DNA of 29,806 nucleotides, taken from contig CACPCY010000006.1 in assembly GCA_902632575.1 (NCBI GenBank), positions 1 through 29,806 on the forward strand, written 5' to 3'. This stretch comes from an uncultured Alphaproteobacteria bacterium. GTDB lineage: Bacteria > Pseudomonadota > Alphaproteobacteria > HIMB59. Numbering within the stretch: the first letter of the stretch is position 1; every line of letters begins with the position of its first letter. Below, in pieces: positions 1 through 9,286 of this stretch. The notes under the pieces were generated by a model. That model saw nothing but the letters and a program-made list of their open reading frames with translations, was not told where the DNA came from and searched no databases. The position numbers and the translations under genes are program-made.

Positions 1-1
1 T

Positions 2-805
2 CTTTACGAGTCCTTAGTAGAATTTGACGTTTTAAGAAACCTTGAAATATATGAAAAATTAACCTTAGAAGCTCTTACAAATTCTCCAAAAGTAGATTTA
101 ATTATTTGGCCTGAAGGCTCATTACCAATTGATTTAAATAACAGGGACGGACTTCTTAGCAGATTATCTTCTCTAATTAACGAGGATCAAAAAATAATAG
201 TTGGGTCGAGTGCTATTGAGGAAAACCAATTATTTAATCGTCTATATATCATTGATCATCAAGGAAACACCATTGACTTTTACGATAAGCAAAAGTTGGT
301 TCTGTTTGGAGAATACATTCCCTTCGTGAAACCATTTGTAAGCAAATTTTTAAATTTAGGAATGAACTATTCACCTGGAGCTAATCAAAAAATTTTAAAA
401 TTACCAAAAAATATAAACGCTGTTCCAATGATTTGTTTTGAGTCTATTTTTAATTATAAATCAATTAATACTGAGGTTTGTAATGCAGATATGGTGATAC
501 AAATTTCAAATGACTCTTGGTTCGGTAAATGGTATGGACCACATCAGCATCTGGCTAACTCTCTTCTAAGGAGTGTTGAATTCCAAAAACCTCTCATAAG
601 ATCAACTCCTTCAGGTATTACATCTGTTGTTGATTACTCGGGCAAAATTATTGAGACTATTCCAACAAACAAAAAAGGTTATCTTTATTATCAACATCCA
701 ATTAATAAATATAAATCAAATTGTCCATCAACTTTATTTTCAGTAAGTCTTTTGATTTTTTTAATATTTCTCCTTAGTTTTTTTTATGTTCAAATCAAAA
801 AATAA
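2..805 (+). CDS. lnt: Apolipoprotein N-acyltransferase, 3' part (5' end outside window)
   Basis: Transfers an acyl chain from phospholipid to the amino-terminal cysteine of lipoproteins in the inner membrane, the last step of lipoprotein maturation. An open frame runs in from the left edge and 267 codons are visible. The nitrilase-like catalytic domain is recognisable. WPEG holds the catalytic Glu (visible residue 38), YDKQKLVLFGEY holds the Lys (residue 96), and MICFES holds the nucleophilic Cys (residue 145). SNDSWFG follows, as in the family. A hydrophobic stretch near the C-terminus (about residues 243-263) is the last membrane helix. The N-terminal membrane helices lie upstream of the window, so there is no sign of a broken gene. 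The last 20 bases overlap trmB. An internal TTG at 296 could look like a start but would remove the catalytic Glu and Lys. Confidence 0.93.
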   Translation, partial: LYESLVEFDVLRNLEIYEKLTLEALTNSPKVDLIIWPEGSLPIDLNNRDGLLSRLSSLINEDQKIIVGSSAIEENQLFNRLYIIDHQGNTIDFYDKQKLVLFGEYIPFVKPFVSKFLNLGMNYSPGANQKILKLPKNINAVPMICFESIFNYKSINTEVCNADMVIQISNDSWFGKWYGPHQHLANSLLRSVEFQKPLIRSTPSGITSVVDYSGKIIETIPTNKKGYLYYQHPINKYKSNCPSTLFSVSLLIFLIFLLSFFYVQIKK

Positions 806-1430
806 ATACTTTGGTAGAAAAAAAGGAAAGTCATTTGTAAGACTCGAGCAATACTCAAAATTTCTAAAAGAACCAAAAAAAATATTATTTAATAAAATCA
901 AAACTCCAAGAATTTTAGAAATTGGAATTGGTGATGGAGAAAAAATCAGTGAAGATGCAAAACTATACTCCTTAATAAACTTTATCGGTTGTGATATTTT
1001 TGCTGATGGTGTTCTAAGAGCTATTAGAAACTCTGTTGATGATAATTTGAAAAATCTTCAAGTTTTCCATTTAAACATTCAAGATCTTTTACTATTCATA
1101 CCAAACAATTATCTTCAAGAAATAAGAATATACTTTCCAGATCCGTGGCCAAAAAATAAGCATAAAAAAAGAAGAACTGTTAATCAACTCCTTGTAAAAG
1201 ATCTCACAAAAAAACTAAAAAAAAAAGGAGTTATTCGTTTTGCAACTGATCATGGTGACTATTTTATTGAAGCTTTAGCCCTGATGAAAAAGTTCAAATA
1301 CACCATGCCAGATATTAGCCCTAAATGTTGGAAATATAGTGATTCCAACGCTTTGCACACCAAATTTGAGAAAAAAGCCTTAGACAAAAATCATAAATTA
1401 TTCTATTTTAGCGTTCTTAAAAATTATTAA
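786..1430 (+). CDS. trmB: tRNA (guanine-N7)-methyltransferase
   Basis: Makes m7G46 in the variable loop of tRNAs, using S-adenosylmethionine. The 214-residue protein has a basic N-terminus, the SAM-binding loop LEIGIGDGE (about 44-52), and the family signature FPDPWPKNKHKKRR (117-130). The C-terminal TKFE motif contacts substrate in the family. Typical enzymes have GxGxG with a slightly different loop (often GFGMG); GIGDG here is a mild variant. The start overlaps the end of lnt by 20 bases and has no clear Shine-Dalgarno sequence, which suggests translational coupling to lnt. Confidence 0.93.
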   Translation: MFKSKNKYFGRKKGKSFVRLEQYSKFLKEPKKILFNKIKTPRILEIGIGDGEKISEDAKLYSLINFIGCDIFADGVLRAIRNSVDDNLKNLQVFHLNIQDLLLFIPNNYLQEIRIYFPDPWPKNKHKKRRTVNQLLVKDLTKKLKKKGVIRFATDHGDYFIEALALMKKFKYTMPDISPKCWKYSDSNALHTKFEKKALDKNHKLFYFSVLKNY

Positions 1431-1442
1431 CCAACGATGAGG

Positions 1443-1468
1443 AGGTGGGTTATCCCGCCTTTTTTTTT
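1443..1468 (+). terminator. Hairpin plus T-tract in front of nusA (terminator or attenuator)
   Basis: AGGTGGG (1443-1449), loop TTAT, CCCGCCT (1454-1460), then eight further Ts. This is a seven-pair stem with one G-U pair and a run of nine U, a classic intrinsic terminator. It lies 13 bases after the trmB stop and ends 14 bases before the nusA ATG. That leaves no room for a promoter between them, so transcripts of nusA must pass through it. Confidence 0.8.
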
Positions 1469-1482
1469 AACTAGAAAAGATA

Positions 1483-2985
1483 ATGCTAAATAACACAGAA
1501 ATATTAAAAGTTGCCGAAGTCGTCTCACAAGAGAAGGGCATCGAAATGGATATAGTAATGGAGGCTCTTGAGGAGTCTTTTGAAATTATTGGAAAATCAA
1601 AATACGGAATGGACAATAACATTAAAGCATCTATTGACCGTATGACAGGAAATATAAGTTTATCTCATATTAAAGATGTGGTTGAAAAAATTGATCCTGT
1701 TTTGCAGGCAAATCAAATTTTATTAGATCATGCTAAAAAATATGATGCTGATACTGAAATTGGAAAACAAATAACAATTCCTTTACCATCCGTAAACTTC
1801 GGAAGAGTTACGGCCAATATGGCAAGGCAAGTTATTTACTCCAGAGTTAGAGAAGCTGAAAAAAGAAGACAGTTTAATGATTTTAAAGATCGTGTCGGAG
1901 AAGTTTTGTCGGGTATTGTAAAAAGAATTGAGTTTGGAAATATTATTGTTGATCTTGGTAAAGCTGAGGGATTTTTAAGAAAAGATGAACTCATTCCAAG
2001 AGAGAATTTTAAAAATGGTGATCGTATTAGAGCTTACTTTTTTGATATAAAAGAAGAGGCCAAAGGACATCAAATTTTTCTTTCAAGAACTCACCCTCAG
2101 TTTATGGCAAAATTATTTGAACAGGAAGTACCTGAAATATATGAGGGTCAAATAGAAATTTTATCTGTTGCAAGAGACCCTGGTAGTAGAGGAAAGATTA
2201 CAGTTCGTGCAAACGATAAGTCTATCGATCCAGTTGGGGCATGCGTAGGTATGAGAGGATCTAGAGTTCAGGCTATTGTTAATGAATTACAAGGTGAAAA
2301 AATCGATATCGTAAATTGGTCAGAACTAAAGTCAATGTATGTTCAAAATGCCATTGCGCCCGCACAAGTTGCAAAAGTTAACGAATTTGAAGACTCTAAT
2401 AGAGTAGAGATAGTCTTACCTGAGGATCAGTTAAGTATTGCTATTGGTAGAAGAGGTCAAAATGTAAAATTAGCTTCAATACTTACCAATCTTGAAATTG
2501 ATATACTAACTGAAAAAGAAGACGCAGAAAGAAGACAAGAGGAATTTAAAAAAATCACTTCTCTTTTCGCTGAAAAACTTGATCTCGAAGATATGATTGC
2601 ACAATTATTGGCAGTCGAGGGATACACAAGTATTGAAAAAATTGCTAATGCTTCAATCCAAGATATAGAGAAAATTGAAGGATTTGATAATGAGCTTGCT
2701 GCTGAGATATATGCGCGTGCCACACAGTATATGGAAAACGAGAAGGCAGAACTTGAGAAATTAATTCAATCCTCAAAACTAGATGATTATGTCAAAGGAA
2801 TTTCAGAGTTTGATAATAAAATTTTAGCTACATTGATTGAGAATAATATCTTTTCACGTCAAGATCTTGCAGATTTAGCTACTGATGAATTAGTTGGCAG
2901 AGACGGCATACTTCAAAAAAGAGTTGAAAAATCTGCTGCAGAAAAAATTATTATGGATGCTAGGGAGATTTATCTTAATAGCTAG
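1483..2985 (+). CDS. nusA: Transcription termination/antitermination factor NusA
   Basis: Binds RNA polymerase and nascent RNA, and modulates pausing, intrinsic termination and antitermination. At 500 residues it has the full alphaproteobacterial layout. An N-terminal RNAP-binding domain covers about 1-130. The S1 domain (about 135-200) contains VGEVLSGIVKRIEFGNIIVDLG. Two KH domains (about 205-345) include GACVGMRGSRVQAI and IAIGRRGQNVKLA. The C-terminus holds two helix-hairpin-helix acidic repeats (about 365-500). It heads the infB-rbfA-truB-rpsO-pnp run. rimP, normally directly upstream, is absent. Expression may be controlled by the hairpin just before its start. Confidence 0.97.
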   Translation: MLNNTEILKVAEVVSQEKGIEMDIVMEALEESFEIIGKSKYGMDNNIKASIDRMTGNISLSHIKDVVEKIDPVLQANQILLDHAKKYDADTEIGKQITIPLPSVNFGRVTANMARQVIYSRVREAEKRRQFNDFKDRVGEVLSGIVKRIEFGNIIVDLGKAEGFLRKDELIPRENFKNGDRIRAYFFDIKEEAKGHQIFLSRTHPQFMAKLFEQEVPEIYEGQIEILSVARDPGSRGKITVRANDKSIDPVGACVGMRGSRVQAIVNELQGEKIDIVNWSELKSMYVQNAIAPAQVAKVNEFEDSNRVEIVLPEDQLSIAIGRRGQNVKLASILTNLEIDILTEKEDAERRQEEFKKITSLFAEKLDLEDMIAQLLAVEGYTSIEKIANASIQDIEKIEGFDNELAAEIYARATQYMENEKAELEKLIQSSKLDDYVKGISEFDNKILATLIENNIFSRQDLADLATDELVGRDGILQKRVEKSAAEKIIMDAREIYLNS

Positions 2986-2993
2986 TTTTTTTA

Positions 2994-5006
2994 ATGACAA
3001 AAGAGACAAAGAATACAAATACATCCTCGGCTAAACCTTCTACGCCTACCTCTTCAACATCTGCTCCTCCCAGAAAAAAACTGACTCTCAATACAACAGC
3101 ATTTCAAAAAAAACTGTCTTCTATTTCAGTTAATAATCTTTTAGATGAAGAACCAGACTACGAAAAAATGCCCAGTCTTGCAAAGACTAAAAGAAATAGA
3201 GAAAAACAAAAAACAAAATTTAAACCAAACTTAACTAGCTCTCAAAAAATTGTCCGTGAAGTTGACATACCTGTAAAAATTTCTGTGCAGGAATTAGCAA
3301 GTAGAATGTCAGAAAAAACAGGTGATGTTGTAAAAGCTCTTATGAAAAGTGGAATTATGGCTACGGCCAATCAATACATAGATGGAGACACTGCTGAACT
3401 TATAGTTACAGAATTAGGTCATACACCGAAAAGAGAGGAGGCGATTAGTTTAAAAGATGAAATTGCAAATCACCAAAAAACAAAAATATCCAAAATTTCT
3501 CCTAGACCTCCAATTGTAACTGTGATGGGCCATGTTGATCATGGTAAAACATCTTTGTTGGATGCACTCAGAAACACAAACGTAACTTCAAAAGAGTCAG
3601 GTGGAATTACTCAACACATTGGTGCGTATCAAATTCAACATAAAAACAATCCCATTACCTTTTTGGATACACCTGGTCACGCAGCTTTCTCAAATATTCG
3701 CTCTAGGGGAGCCAATTTAACAGATCTTGTTGTACTAGTAGTTGCCGCTAACGATAGTGTTAAACCTCAAACAATTGAAGCAATTTCACATGCTAAAGCA
3801 GCAAAAGTTCCCATTGTTCTTGCAATTAATAAAATGGACTTACCAGATGTTGATCCAAGCATTGTTAGAAATGATTTGTTAACTCACGAGGTAGTTGTAG
3901 AAAGCTATAGCGGAGATGTATTAGAAACTGAAATATCTGCAATTAAAAAAACAAATCTAGAAAAATTATTAGATAACATTTTATTACAAGTAGAAATTCT
4001 AGATCTTAACGTCGAACACAATAAACTTGCTGAAGCAATTGTAGTGGAGTCTAAAATAGAAACAGGAAAAGGACCTGTTGCAACAGTAATAGTAAAAAAT
4101 GGAACTTTCAAAGAAGGCGATCATTTTACTTGTGGTTCGTCTTATGGAAGAGTTAGAGCTTTACTTGATGAAAATGGTGGCAGAATTAAATCAGCGAGTC
4201 CTGGAATGCCGATTGAAGTACTGGGTTTTGACTCAGTGCCACAAGCAGGCGATACAGTTTATGTTATGCCAAATGAGGATATTGCAAAAGATATTACAGA
4301 AAAAGTAAAAGAACAAAAAAAATTAGAAAATACTGAAGCAGTTAAAAAATCATCACTAGAGGAAATGATGGCTAATGTATCAAAGGGAGATATGAAAAAA
4401 CTTCCAATTATTGTCAAAGCAGATGTTCAAGGATCTCTTGAAGCAATAGTTTCCTCATTAGAAAAAGTAGGTAATGAAGAAGTTAAAATAAATGTCGTCC
4501 ATAACGCTATTGGCGCAATTAATGAAAGTGATGTGAGTTTAGCGAGTTCTGCACAAGGGCTAGTAATTGGTTTTAACATCAGAGCTATCCCTCAAGCCCG
4601 AACAATCGCAAAACGTGATAAAGTAGATATACGATATTATTCAATTATTTATGAATTAATTGATGATATGAAAAAAATGCTCTCTGGTCTCCTCACCCCA
4701 GACACTAAAGAGGAAATTATTGGCCATGCTGAGGTTCGTGATACTTTCAAATCCTCAAAGTTTGGTACAATTGCAGGCTGCTTTGTTACTGACGGTATAG
4801 TCCAAAATTCTGCTAAAATAAGGCTTGTTAGAGAAGGTAAAATCATACACGAAGGAGAAGTTGGTACTCTCAAACGATTTAAAGATGATGTCAAAGAGGT
4901 CAGAGAAAATTACGAGTGTGGTATTTCATTTAAAGACTATTCAGATATTTTGGAAAAAGATGAAATTGAATTTTACGTAACTAAGGAAGTTCAAAAAGAA
5001 TTATAG
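2994..5006 (+). CDS. infB: Translation initiation factor IF-2
   Basis: GTPase that brings fMet-tRNA to the 30S subunit and promotes subunit joining. It has 670 residues, shorter than the roughly 890 of E. coli, because the N-terminal region is reduced to a low-complexity Thr/Ser/Pro/Lys segment (1-85). An IF2N helical module follows at about 91-142. G-domain motifs are GHVDHGKT (179-186), DTPGH (225-229) and NKMD (279-282), followed by the beta-barrel and fMet-tRNA-binding C-terminal domains. ylxR, often between nusA and infB, is missing; the gap is 8 T-rich bases without a Shine-Dalgarno sequence. Confidence 0.97.
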   Translation: MTKETKNTNTSSAKPSTPTSSTSAPPRKKLTLNTTAFQKKLSSISVNNLLDEEPDYEKMPSLAKTKRNREKQKTKFKPNLTSSQKIVREVDIPVKISVQELASRMSEKTGDVVKALMKSGIMATANQYIDGDTAELIVTELGHTPKREEAISLKDEIANHQKTKISKISPRPPIVTVMGHVDHGKTSLLDALRNTNVTSKESGGITQHIGAYQIQHKNNPITFLDTPGHAAFSNIRSRGANLTDLVVLVVAANDSVKPQTIEAISHAKAAKVPIVLAINKMDLPDVDPSIVRNDLLTHEVVVESYSGDVLETEISAIKKTNLEKLLDNILLQVEILDLNVEHNKLAEAIVVESKIETGKGPVATVIVKNGTFKEGDHFTCGSSYGRVRALLDENGGRIKSASPGMPIEVLGFDSVPQAGDTVYVMPNEDIAKDITEKVKEQKKLENTEAVKKSSLEEMMANVSKGDMKKLPIIVKADVQGSLEAIVSSLEKVGNEEVKINVVHNAIGAINESDVSLASSAQGLVIGFNIRAIPQARTIAKRDKVDIRYYSIIYELIDDMKKMLSGLLTPDTKEEIIGHAEVRDTFKSSKFGTIAGCFVTDGIVQNSAKIRLVREGKIIHEGEVGTLKRFKDDVKEVRENYECGISFKDYSDILEKDEIEFYVTKEVQKEL

Positions 5007-5007
5007 T

Positions 5008-5352
5008 GTGGACAATAAGCCAAGTTTTCGAACCAAAAAAGTTGAGCTTTCAATTAAAAGACTCGTCTCTGAATATCTCGTAACCCAAAAAGATTATCTT
5101 TTAAAATTTCCAACCGTTCGTTTCGAAATTACTGAAGTAAAAGTAAGTAAAGACTTAAGATTTGCAAAAATTTATCTTATTCATAATATTTCAGAAGAAG
5201 ATTTTAAGGAATTTAATAAACTTTATCTAAGAGAAATACAAAGTTTAATCGCAAGAACTCTTACGAGTAAATATACTCCAAAAATATCTTTAATTTTTGA
5301 TGAATCTTTTCAAGAGTCTTTAAAAGTACAATCACTTCTAGATAAATTATAG
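5008..5352 (+). CDS. rbfA: 30S ribosome-binding factor A
   Basis: Small KH-fold protein that assists late 30S maturation around the 16S rRNA 5' helix. It has 114 residues, normal for the family. Recognisable parts are the N-terminal helix with RTKKVELSIKRLVSEYL, a beta strand VRFEITEVKVSKDLRFAKIYL, and the C-terminal KISLIFDES. A GTG start lies one base after the infB stop. No other start fits the conserved N-terminus, so coupling to infB is likely. Confidence 0.9.
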   Translation: MDNKPSFRTKKVELSIKRLVSEYLVTQKDYLLKFPTVRFEITEVKVSKDLRFAKIYLIHNISEEDFKEFNKLYLREIQSLIARTLTSKYTPKISLIFDESFQESLKVQSLLDKL

Positions 5353-5355
5353 ATC

Positions 5356-6054
5356 TTGGTAAAAGAAAACTTTCTTAGTGACGGATGGTTATTAATAAAT
5401 AAACCACAGGGCATAGAGTCATTTGGAGTTATTAGAAAATTAAAATTTCGTTATTCCTTTAAAAAAATTGGCTTTGCTGGAACTCTAGACCCTTTAGCTT
5501 CTGGTTTATTATTAGTAGGTATTAATAAAGCTACGAAGAAAATACCAAATATACATCAAGAAAAAAAAAGTTACGAGGTTGAGATACGATTTGGTGCCTC
5601 AACAAATACATTAGACTCAGAGGGTAGATTCTTTAAGATGAAGTCGTCTTCGCATAATATAAATGAAAGAGTTTTACATTTAAAAAAGTTTATAGGAACA
5701 TATCAACAAAAAATACCAGACTTTTCTGCGCATAAACTAAATGGTAAAAATTTTTATGAACTCGCTAGAGATAACAAAGTTATAGAACATCGTTATAAAA
5801 AAGTATCAGTTCAAAGTTTAAAAGTTCTATCTTCAAATAACTCAAAAATGAGGGTTGAGTTGAATTGCCATTCAGGATTTTATGTGAGGGCATTCGCAGA
5901 AGAATTTGCAAATTCCCTTGGTGATATAGCTTATGCAAGTATGATTAAAAGATTGAAAATAGGGACTTTTGATATAAATCAAGCTATTCCTTATGAAAAA
6001 ATCCTTGATTTCTCAAGTATAAATGATTTACATACCAATCTGATTACCATTTGA
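5356..6054 (+). CDS. truB: tRNA pseudouridine-55 synthase
   Basis: Isomerises U55 in the T-loop of tRNAs. At 232 residues it is shorter than the E. coli enzyme (about 314), having only a small C-terminal part after the catalytic domain. The N-terminus reads DGWLLINKPQGIESF. The catalytic motif FAGTLDPLASGLLL (about 39-52) carries the essential Asp, and YVRAFAEEF (about 176-184) matches the conserved C-terminal core motif. The start is TTG, three bases after the rbfA stop. Confidence 0.93.
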   Translation: MVKENFLSDGWLLINKPQGIESFGVIRKLKFRYSFKKIGFAGTLDPLASGLLLVGINKATKKIPNIHQEKKSYEVEIRFGASTNTLDSEGRFFKMKSSSHNINERVLHLKKFIGTYQQKIPDFSAHKLNGKNFYELARDNKVIEHRYKKVSVQSLKVLSSNNSKMRVELNCHSGFYVRAFAEEFANSLGDIAYASMIKRLKIGTFDINQAIPYEKILDFSSINDLHTNLITI

Positions 6055-6061
6055 ACTGGGC

Positions 6062-6097
6062 GACATCCTGGTCAAATGATGTTTACTTTGAAAGGAG
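6062..6097 (+). promoter_or_regulatory. Candidate structured leader of rpsO
   Basis: Between truB and rpsO, GACATC (6062-6067) can pair with GATGTT (6078-6083) across a ten-base loop. The strong Shine-Dalgarno AAAGGAG follows at 6091-6097. S15 is known to bind its own leader and repress translation in several bacteria, so an autoregulatory role is plausible. The pairing is short and I cannot test conservation. Confidence 0.4.
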
Positions 6098-6102
6098 TAT
6101 TG

Positions 6103-6357
6103 ATGTCGGAAATACAAATAAACGATATAGCTCGTGCTGATAATGACACTGGTTCACCAGAGTCCCAAATTTTTTTTCTCACAAAAAAAATTAATCTGTT
6201 AACAGAACATATCAAAATCCATAAGAAAGATTTTCATTCTCGAAGAGGTCTGCTGATGATGGTTGGTAAAAGAAATAGATTGATGGCGTATTTAAAGAAG
6301 AGGAATGTAGGAAAGTACACAGAAGTAGCAGATAAACTAAAGCTAAGAAAAAAATAA
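6103..6357 (+). CDS. rpsO: 30S ribosomal protein S15
   Basis: Primary 16S rRNA-binding protein of the small subunit platform, 84 residues with this start (E. coli 89). Conserved parts are [39 protein letters not shown] and the basic C-terminus. The frame is open further upstream to an ATG at 6076. The ATG at 6103 is preferred because AAAGGAG sits five bases before it and the protein then begins [11 protein letters not shown], like other S15 proteins. It is followed by pnp, as in most proteobacteria. Confidence 0.96.
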   Translation: MSEIQINDIARADNDTGSPESQIFFLTKKINLLTEHIKIHKKDFHSRRGLLMMVGKRNRLMAYLKKRNVGKYTEVADKLKLRKK

Positions 6358-6386
6358 TTTTTAATTAGCTATAAAGAAAGAGGAAG

Positions 6387-8450
6387 ATGAAAATAGAACA
6401 TAAATTTGAGTTGGGTAACCAACAAATTACATTAGAAACAAATCGAATAGCAAAACAAGCAGATGCATCTGTGGTTGTAACCTGTGGTGAAACAATGGTT
6501 ATGGCTAACATTTGTGCAGCAAAAACACAAAAACCTGATATTGATTTTTTCCCATTAACAGTTAACTATCAGGAAAAATATTATGCTTCAGGTAAAATAC
6601 CCGGAGGTTTTTTTAAAAGAGAGGCTAGACCGACTGAAAGAGAAACATTAACAAGTCGTTTAATTGACAGACCTATTAGGCCTCTATTTCACAAAAACTT
6701 TAAAAATGAAACACAAGTAACATTAACTGTCCTATCTTACGATAGCGTTGTTGATCCTGATATAATTGCTATGTATGCAACTGGTGCAGCATTAGCTATT
6801 TCAGGTCTTCCTGTGGCAGGTACTTTGGGTTCCGCTAGAGTTGGGTATATAGATGGAAAGCTAGTTGCAAATCCATCTATTCAGGATATGGAAAACTCTG
6901 AACTAGATCTTGTTGTAGCTGGAACAGAAGAGGGTGTCCTAATGGTTGAGTCTGAAGCCCAAGAACTCTCTGAGAATACCATGCTAGAGGCAGTAATGTT
7001 CGGACATGATTTTTATCAGACATTTATTAAAGAAGTTCAAAACTTTGCAAGCAAAACAGAAATTAAGACTTTTGAAGTCCCAAGCCTACCTGATTTTTAT
7101 GAAGGTTTACAAAAAGACATTGAAAGTAAAATTTCAGATCCTATTCGTGAAGCATACGGTTTAGTTGATAAGCAAGAGCGAAGTCAAAAACTGACAGAGA
7201 TCAGATCTTCTATTGTCGATAACGTTGAAGATGATCAGATTTTAGCCGCTACAACAATCATTAAAGATATAGAAAAAGACGTAGTTCGAGGCGATATCAT
7301 CAAAAATAAAAGCCGTATTGATGGAAGAAAATTAGATGAAGTAAGACAAATTACATGTGAATTAGACATTCTTCCTCGAGCCCATGGTTCAAGTCTCTTT
7401 ACTCGTGGAGAAACTCAAGCATTAGTCGTTACCACATTAGGAACGGGCGATGATGAGCAAATGATTGACTCTCTTGACCCTATGCATAAACAACATTTTA
7501 TGTTGCATTATAATTTTCCTCCTTACTCTGTAGGAGAAGTAGGAAGAGTAGGAGCAACTGGTAGAAGAGAAATTGGTCATGGAAAACTAGCATGGCGTGC
7601 AGTTCATCCAATGTTACCAAAAAAAGAGGATTTCCCATACACACTAAGATTAGTATCCGAGATAACTGAGTCTAATGGTTCTAGTTCTATGGCTACAGTA
7701 TGTGGCTCTTCTCTTGCTTTGATGGCAGCGGGTGTGCCAATTAAAAAACATATTGGCGGTATAGCAATGGGTCTAATCAAAGAGGGTGAGGACTTTGTGG
7801 TGCTTAGTGATATCCTAGGAGATGAAGATCACTTAGGTGATATGGACTTTAAAGTTGCTGGTACTATGGATGGTATTACTTCTCTTCAAATGGATATTAA
7901 GATAACCAGTATTACTAAAGAGATTATGGAAATTGCTTTAAATCAAGCATCAGGTGGAAGAAAACATATTATTGGTGTTATGTCGGATGCCTTACCAGAA
8001 GCTCGAGCAAAATTTTCTAAGCATGCTCCCCAAGTAATCTCTATTAGTATTGATAAAGCTAAAATTAAAGATGTTATTGGCTCAGGTGGCAAGGTAATTA
8101 AAAACATAGTCGAAGTCTCCGGGGCAAAACTAGAGGTCAACGATGATGGAATTGTAAAAATTGCTTCCAGTAATGAAGAGTCAATTAACAAAGCTAAGCA
8201 AATGGTTGAAGACATTGTTGCGGAGCCAGAAGTTGGCAAAGTTTATACTGGTAAAGTTGTTAAAATTGTTGAGTTTGGAGCTTTTGTAAACTTTATGGGT
8301 GCCAGAGACGGATTACTTCATGTTTCACAAATTTCACAAAAAAGAGTCGAGAATGTCTCTGATGTTTTATCTGAGGGACAAGAAGTTCAAGTCAAAGTAC
8401 TTGATGTTGATCGTGCGGGTAAAGTAAAGCTTAGCATGAAAGAAGTTTAA
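6387..8450 (+). CDS. pnp: Polyribonucleotide nucleotidyltransferase (PNPase)
   Basis: Trimeric phosphorolytic 3'-5' exoribonuclease of the RNA decay machinery. It has 687 residues (E. coli 711). Two RNase PH-like domains flank a helical domain. The second core holds the catalytic segment [20 protein letters not shown], with the conserved Asp residues. The KH domain contains [12 protein letters not shown], and an S1 domain closes the protein from about 620 ([18 protein letters not shown]). A good Shine-Dalgarno (GAGGAAG) precedes the ATG. It ends the plus-strand block, followed by a hairpin. Confidence 0.98.
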   Translation: MKIEHKFELGNQQITLETNRIAKQADASVVVTCGETMVMANICAAKTQKPDIDFFPLTVNYQEKYYASGKIPGGFFKREARPTERETLTSRLIDRPIRPLFHKNFKNETQVTLTVLSYDSVVDPDIIAMYATGAALAISGLPVAGTLGSARVGYIDGKLVANPSIQDMENSELDLVVAGTEEGVLMVESEAQELSENTMLEAVMFGHDFYQTFIKEVQNFASKTEIKTFEVPSLPDFYEGLQKDIESKISDPIREAYGLVDKQERSQKLTEIRSSIVDNVEDDQILAATTIIKDIEKDVVRGDIIKNKSRIDGRKLDEVRQITCELDILPRAHGSSLFTRGETQALVVTTLGTGDDEQMIDSLDPMHKQHFMLHYNFPPYSVGEVGRVGATGRREIGHGKLAWRAVHPMLPKKEDFPYTLRLVSEITESNGSSSMATVCGSSLALMAAGVPIKKHIGGIAMGLIKEGEDFVVLSDILGDEDHLGDMDFKVAGTMDGITSLQMDIKITSITKEIMEIALNQASGGRKHIIGVMSDALPEARAKFSKHAPQVISISIDKAKIKDVIGSGGKVIKNIVEVSGAKLEVNDDGIVKIASSNEESINKAKQMVEDIVAEPEVGKVYTGKVVKIVEFGAFVNFMGARDGLLHVSQISQKRVENVSDVLSEGQEVQVKVLDVDRAGKVKLSMKEV

Positions 8451-8480
8451 ACTAGTTACTTCTCTAAATAATTATCGAAA

Positions 8481-8503
8481 ATCAAGGGGCTTTTGCCCCT
8501 GAT
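8481..8503. terminator. Hairpin between convergent pnp and fabI
   Basis: ATC(A)AGGGGC, loop TTTT, GCCCCTGAT forms a nine-pair stem with one bulged A. It lies between the 3' ends of pnp (plus) and fabI (minus) and could serve both. The downstream T-run is poor on the plus strand (CTTGAATT) and weak on the minus strand (TTGATTTTC). Confidence 0.65.
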
Positions 8504-8509
8504 CTTGAA

Positions 8510-9286
8510 TTATAGCTCTTGAACACTCATTCCTACGTTGTTATATCCGTTATCTACGTAAAGTATTTCACCTGTAACACCTTTAGACAGATCGCTCATT
8601 AAGTAAACAGATGACTTACCAATATCCTCTAATGATAATGGCTTTTTAATAGGAGAATTTTCAATTGTATAATTATAAATTTTTCTTGATTTGTTTATAA
8701 CGGCACCTGCTAAAGTTCTCATGGGCCCAGCCGAAATTGCGTTAACTCTAATTCCTCTGTCACCCATATCAACAGCAAGATACTTTATAGAAGTTTCCAA
8801 TGCAGCCTTTGCAACACCCATAACATTATAACTTTGCATATATCTTGTTGATCCATAATAAGTGAGAGCCATGATAGATGAACCATCATTCATTTTTGGC
8901 GAAAGCATTCTCACCATTTCAGTTAAAGAGTATGCAGAGATATGAAGTGTTTTAAGAAAATTTTCTCTTGTAGTATTTAAATACTTGCCAGATAATTCAT
9001 TTTTATCTGAATAGGCAACGGCATGAACAAAAAAATCAATATTTTCTTTAATTCCATTACAAACATTTTCGAGAGAAGAAGTGTCAGATACATCACAAGG
9101 CATAATTCCTAAGCAGTTAATTTTCCCAGAAAGGGGCTCAACTCTTTTTTTTATTGAGTCATTTTGATATGTCAAATACATACTCGCACCTTCATCGCTC
9201 AAGGACCTTGCAATGCCCCATGCAATCGAATGATCATTGGCTATACCAACAACCAATCCTTTTTTGCCCTCTAAAATTTTACTCAT
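8510..9286 (-). CDS. fabI: Enoyl-[acyl-carrier-protein] reductase (NADH), FabI type
   Basis: Reduces trans-2-enoyl-ACP in the last step of each fatty acid elongation cycle. It is a 258-residue short-chain-dehydrogenase fold. The nucleotide-binding loop is [13 protein letters not shown] (14-26). The catalytic set is Tyr143, Tyr153 and Lys160 in [20 protein letters not shown], with the same spacing as E. coli Tyr146/Tyr156/Lys163. Its ATG overlaps the fabB stop by eight bases (ATGAGTAA). It is the last gene of the minus-strand string, and its position after fabA-fabB makes a complete unsaturated fatty acid module. Confidence 0.95.
   Translation of the reverse strand: MSKILEGKKGLVVGIANDHSIAWGIARSLSDEGASMYLTYQNDSIKKRVEPLSGKINCLGIMPCDVSDTSSLENVCNGIKENIDFFVHAVAYSDKNELSGKYLNTTRENFLKTLHISAYSLTEMVRMLSPKMNDGSSIMALTYYGSTRYMQSYNVMGVAKAALETSIKYLAVDMGDRGIRVNAISAGPMRTLAGAVINKSRKIYNYTIENSPIKKPLSLEDIGKSSVYLMSDLSKGVTGEILYVDNGYNNVGMSVQEL

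Noticed and set aside
296..805. Short independent gene starting at TTG 296
   Set aside because: The frame continues upstream to the window edge with the Lnt catalytic Glu and Lys, so this is only the end of lnt.
4099..4308. 69-codon plus-strand frame inside infB
   Set aside because: Out-of-frame shadow within conserved IF-2 coding.
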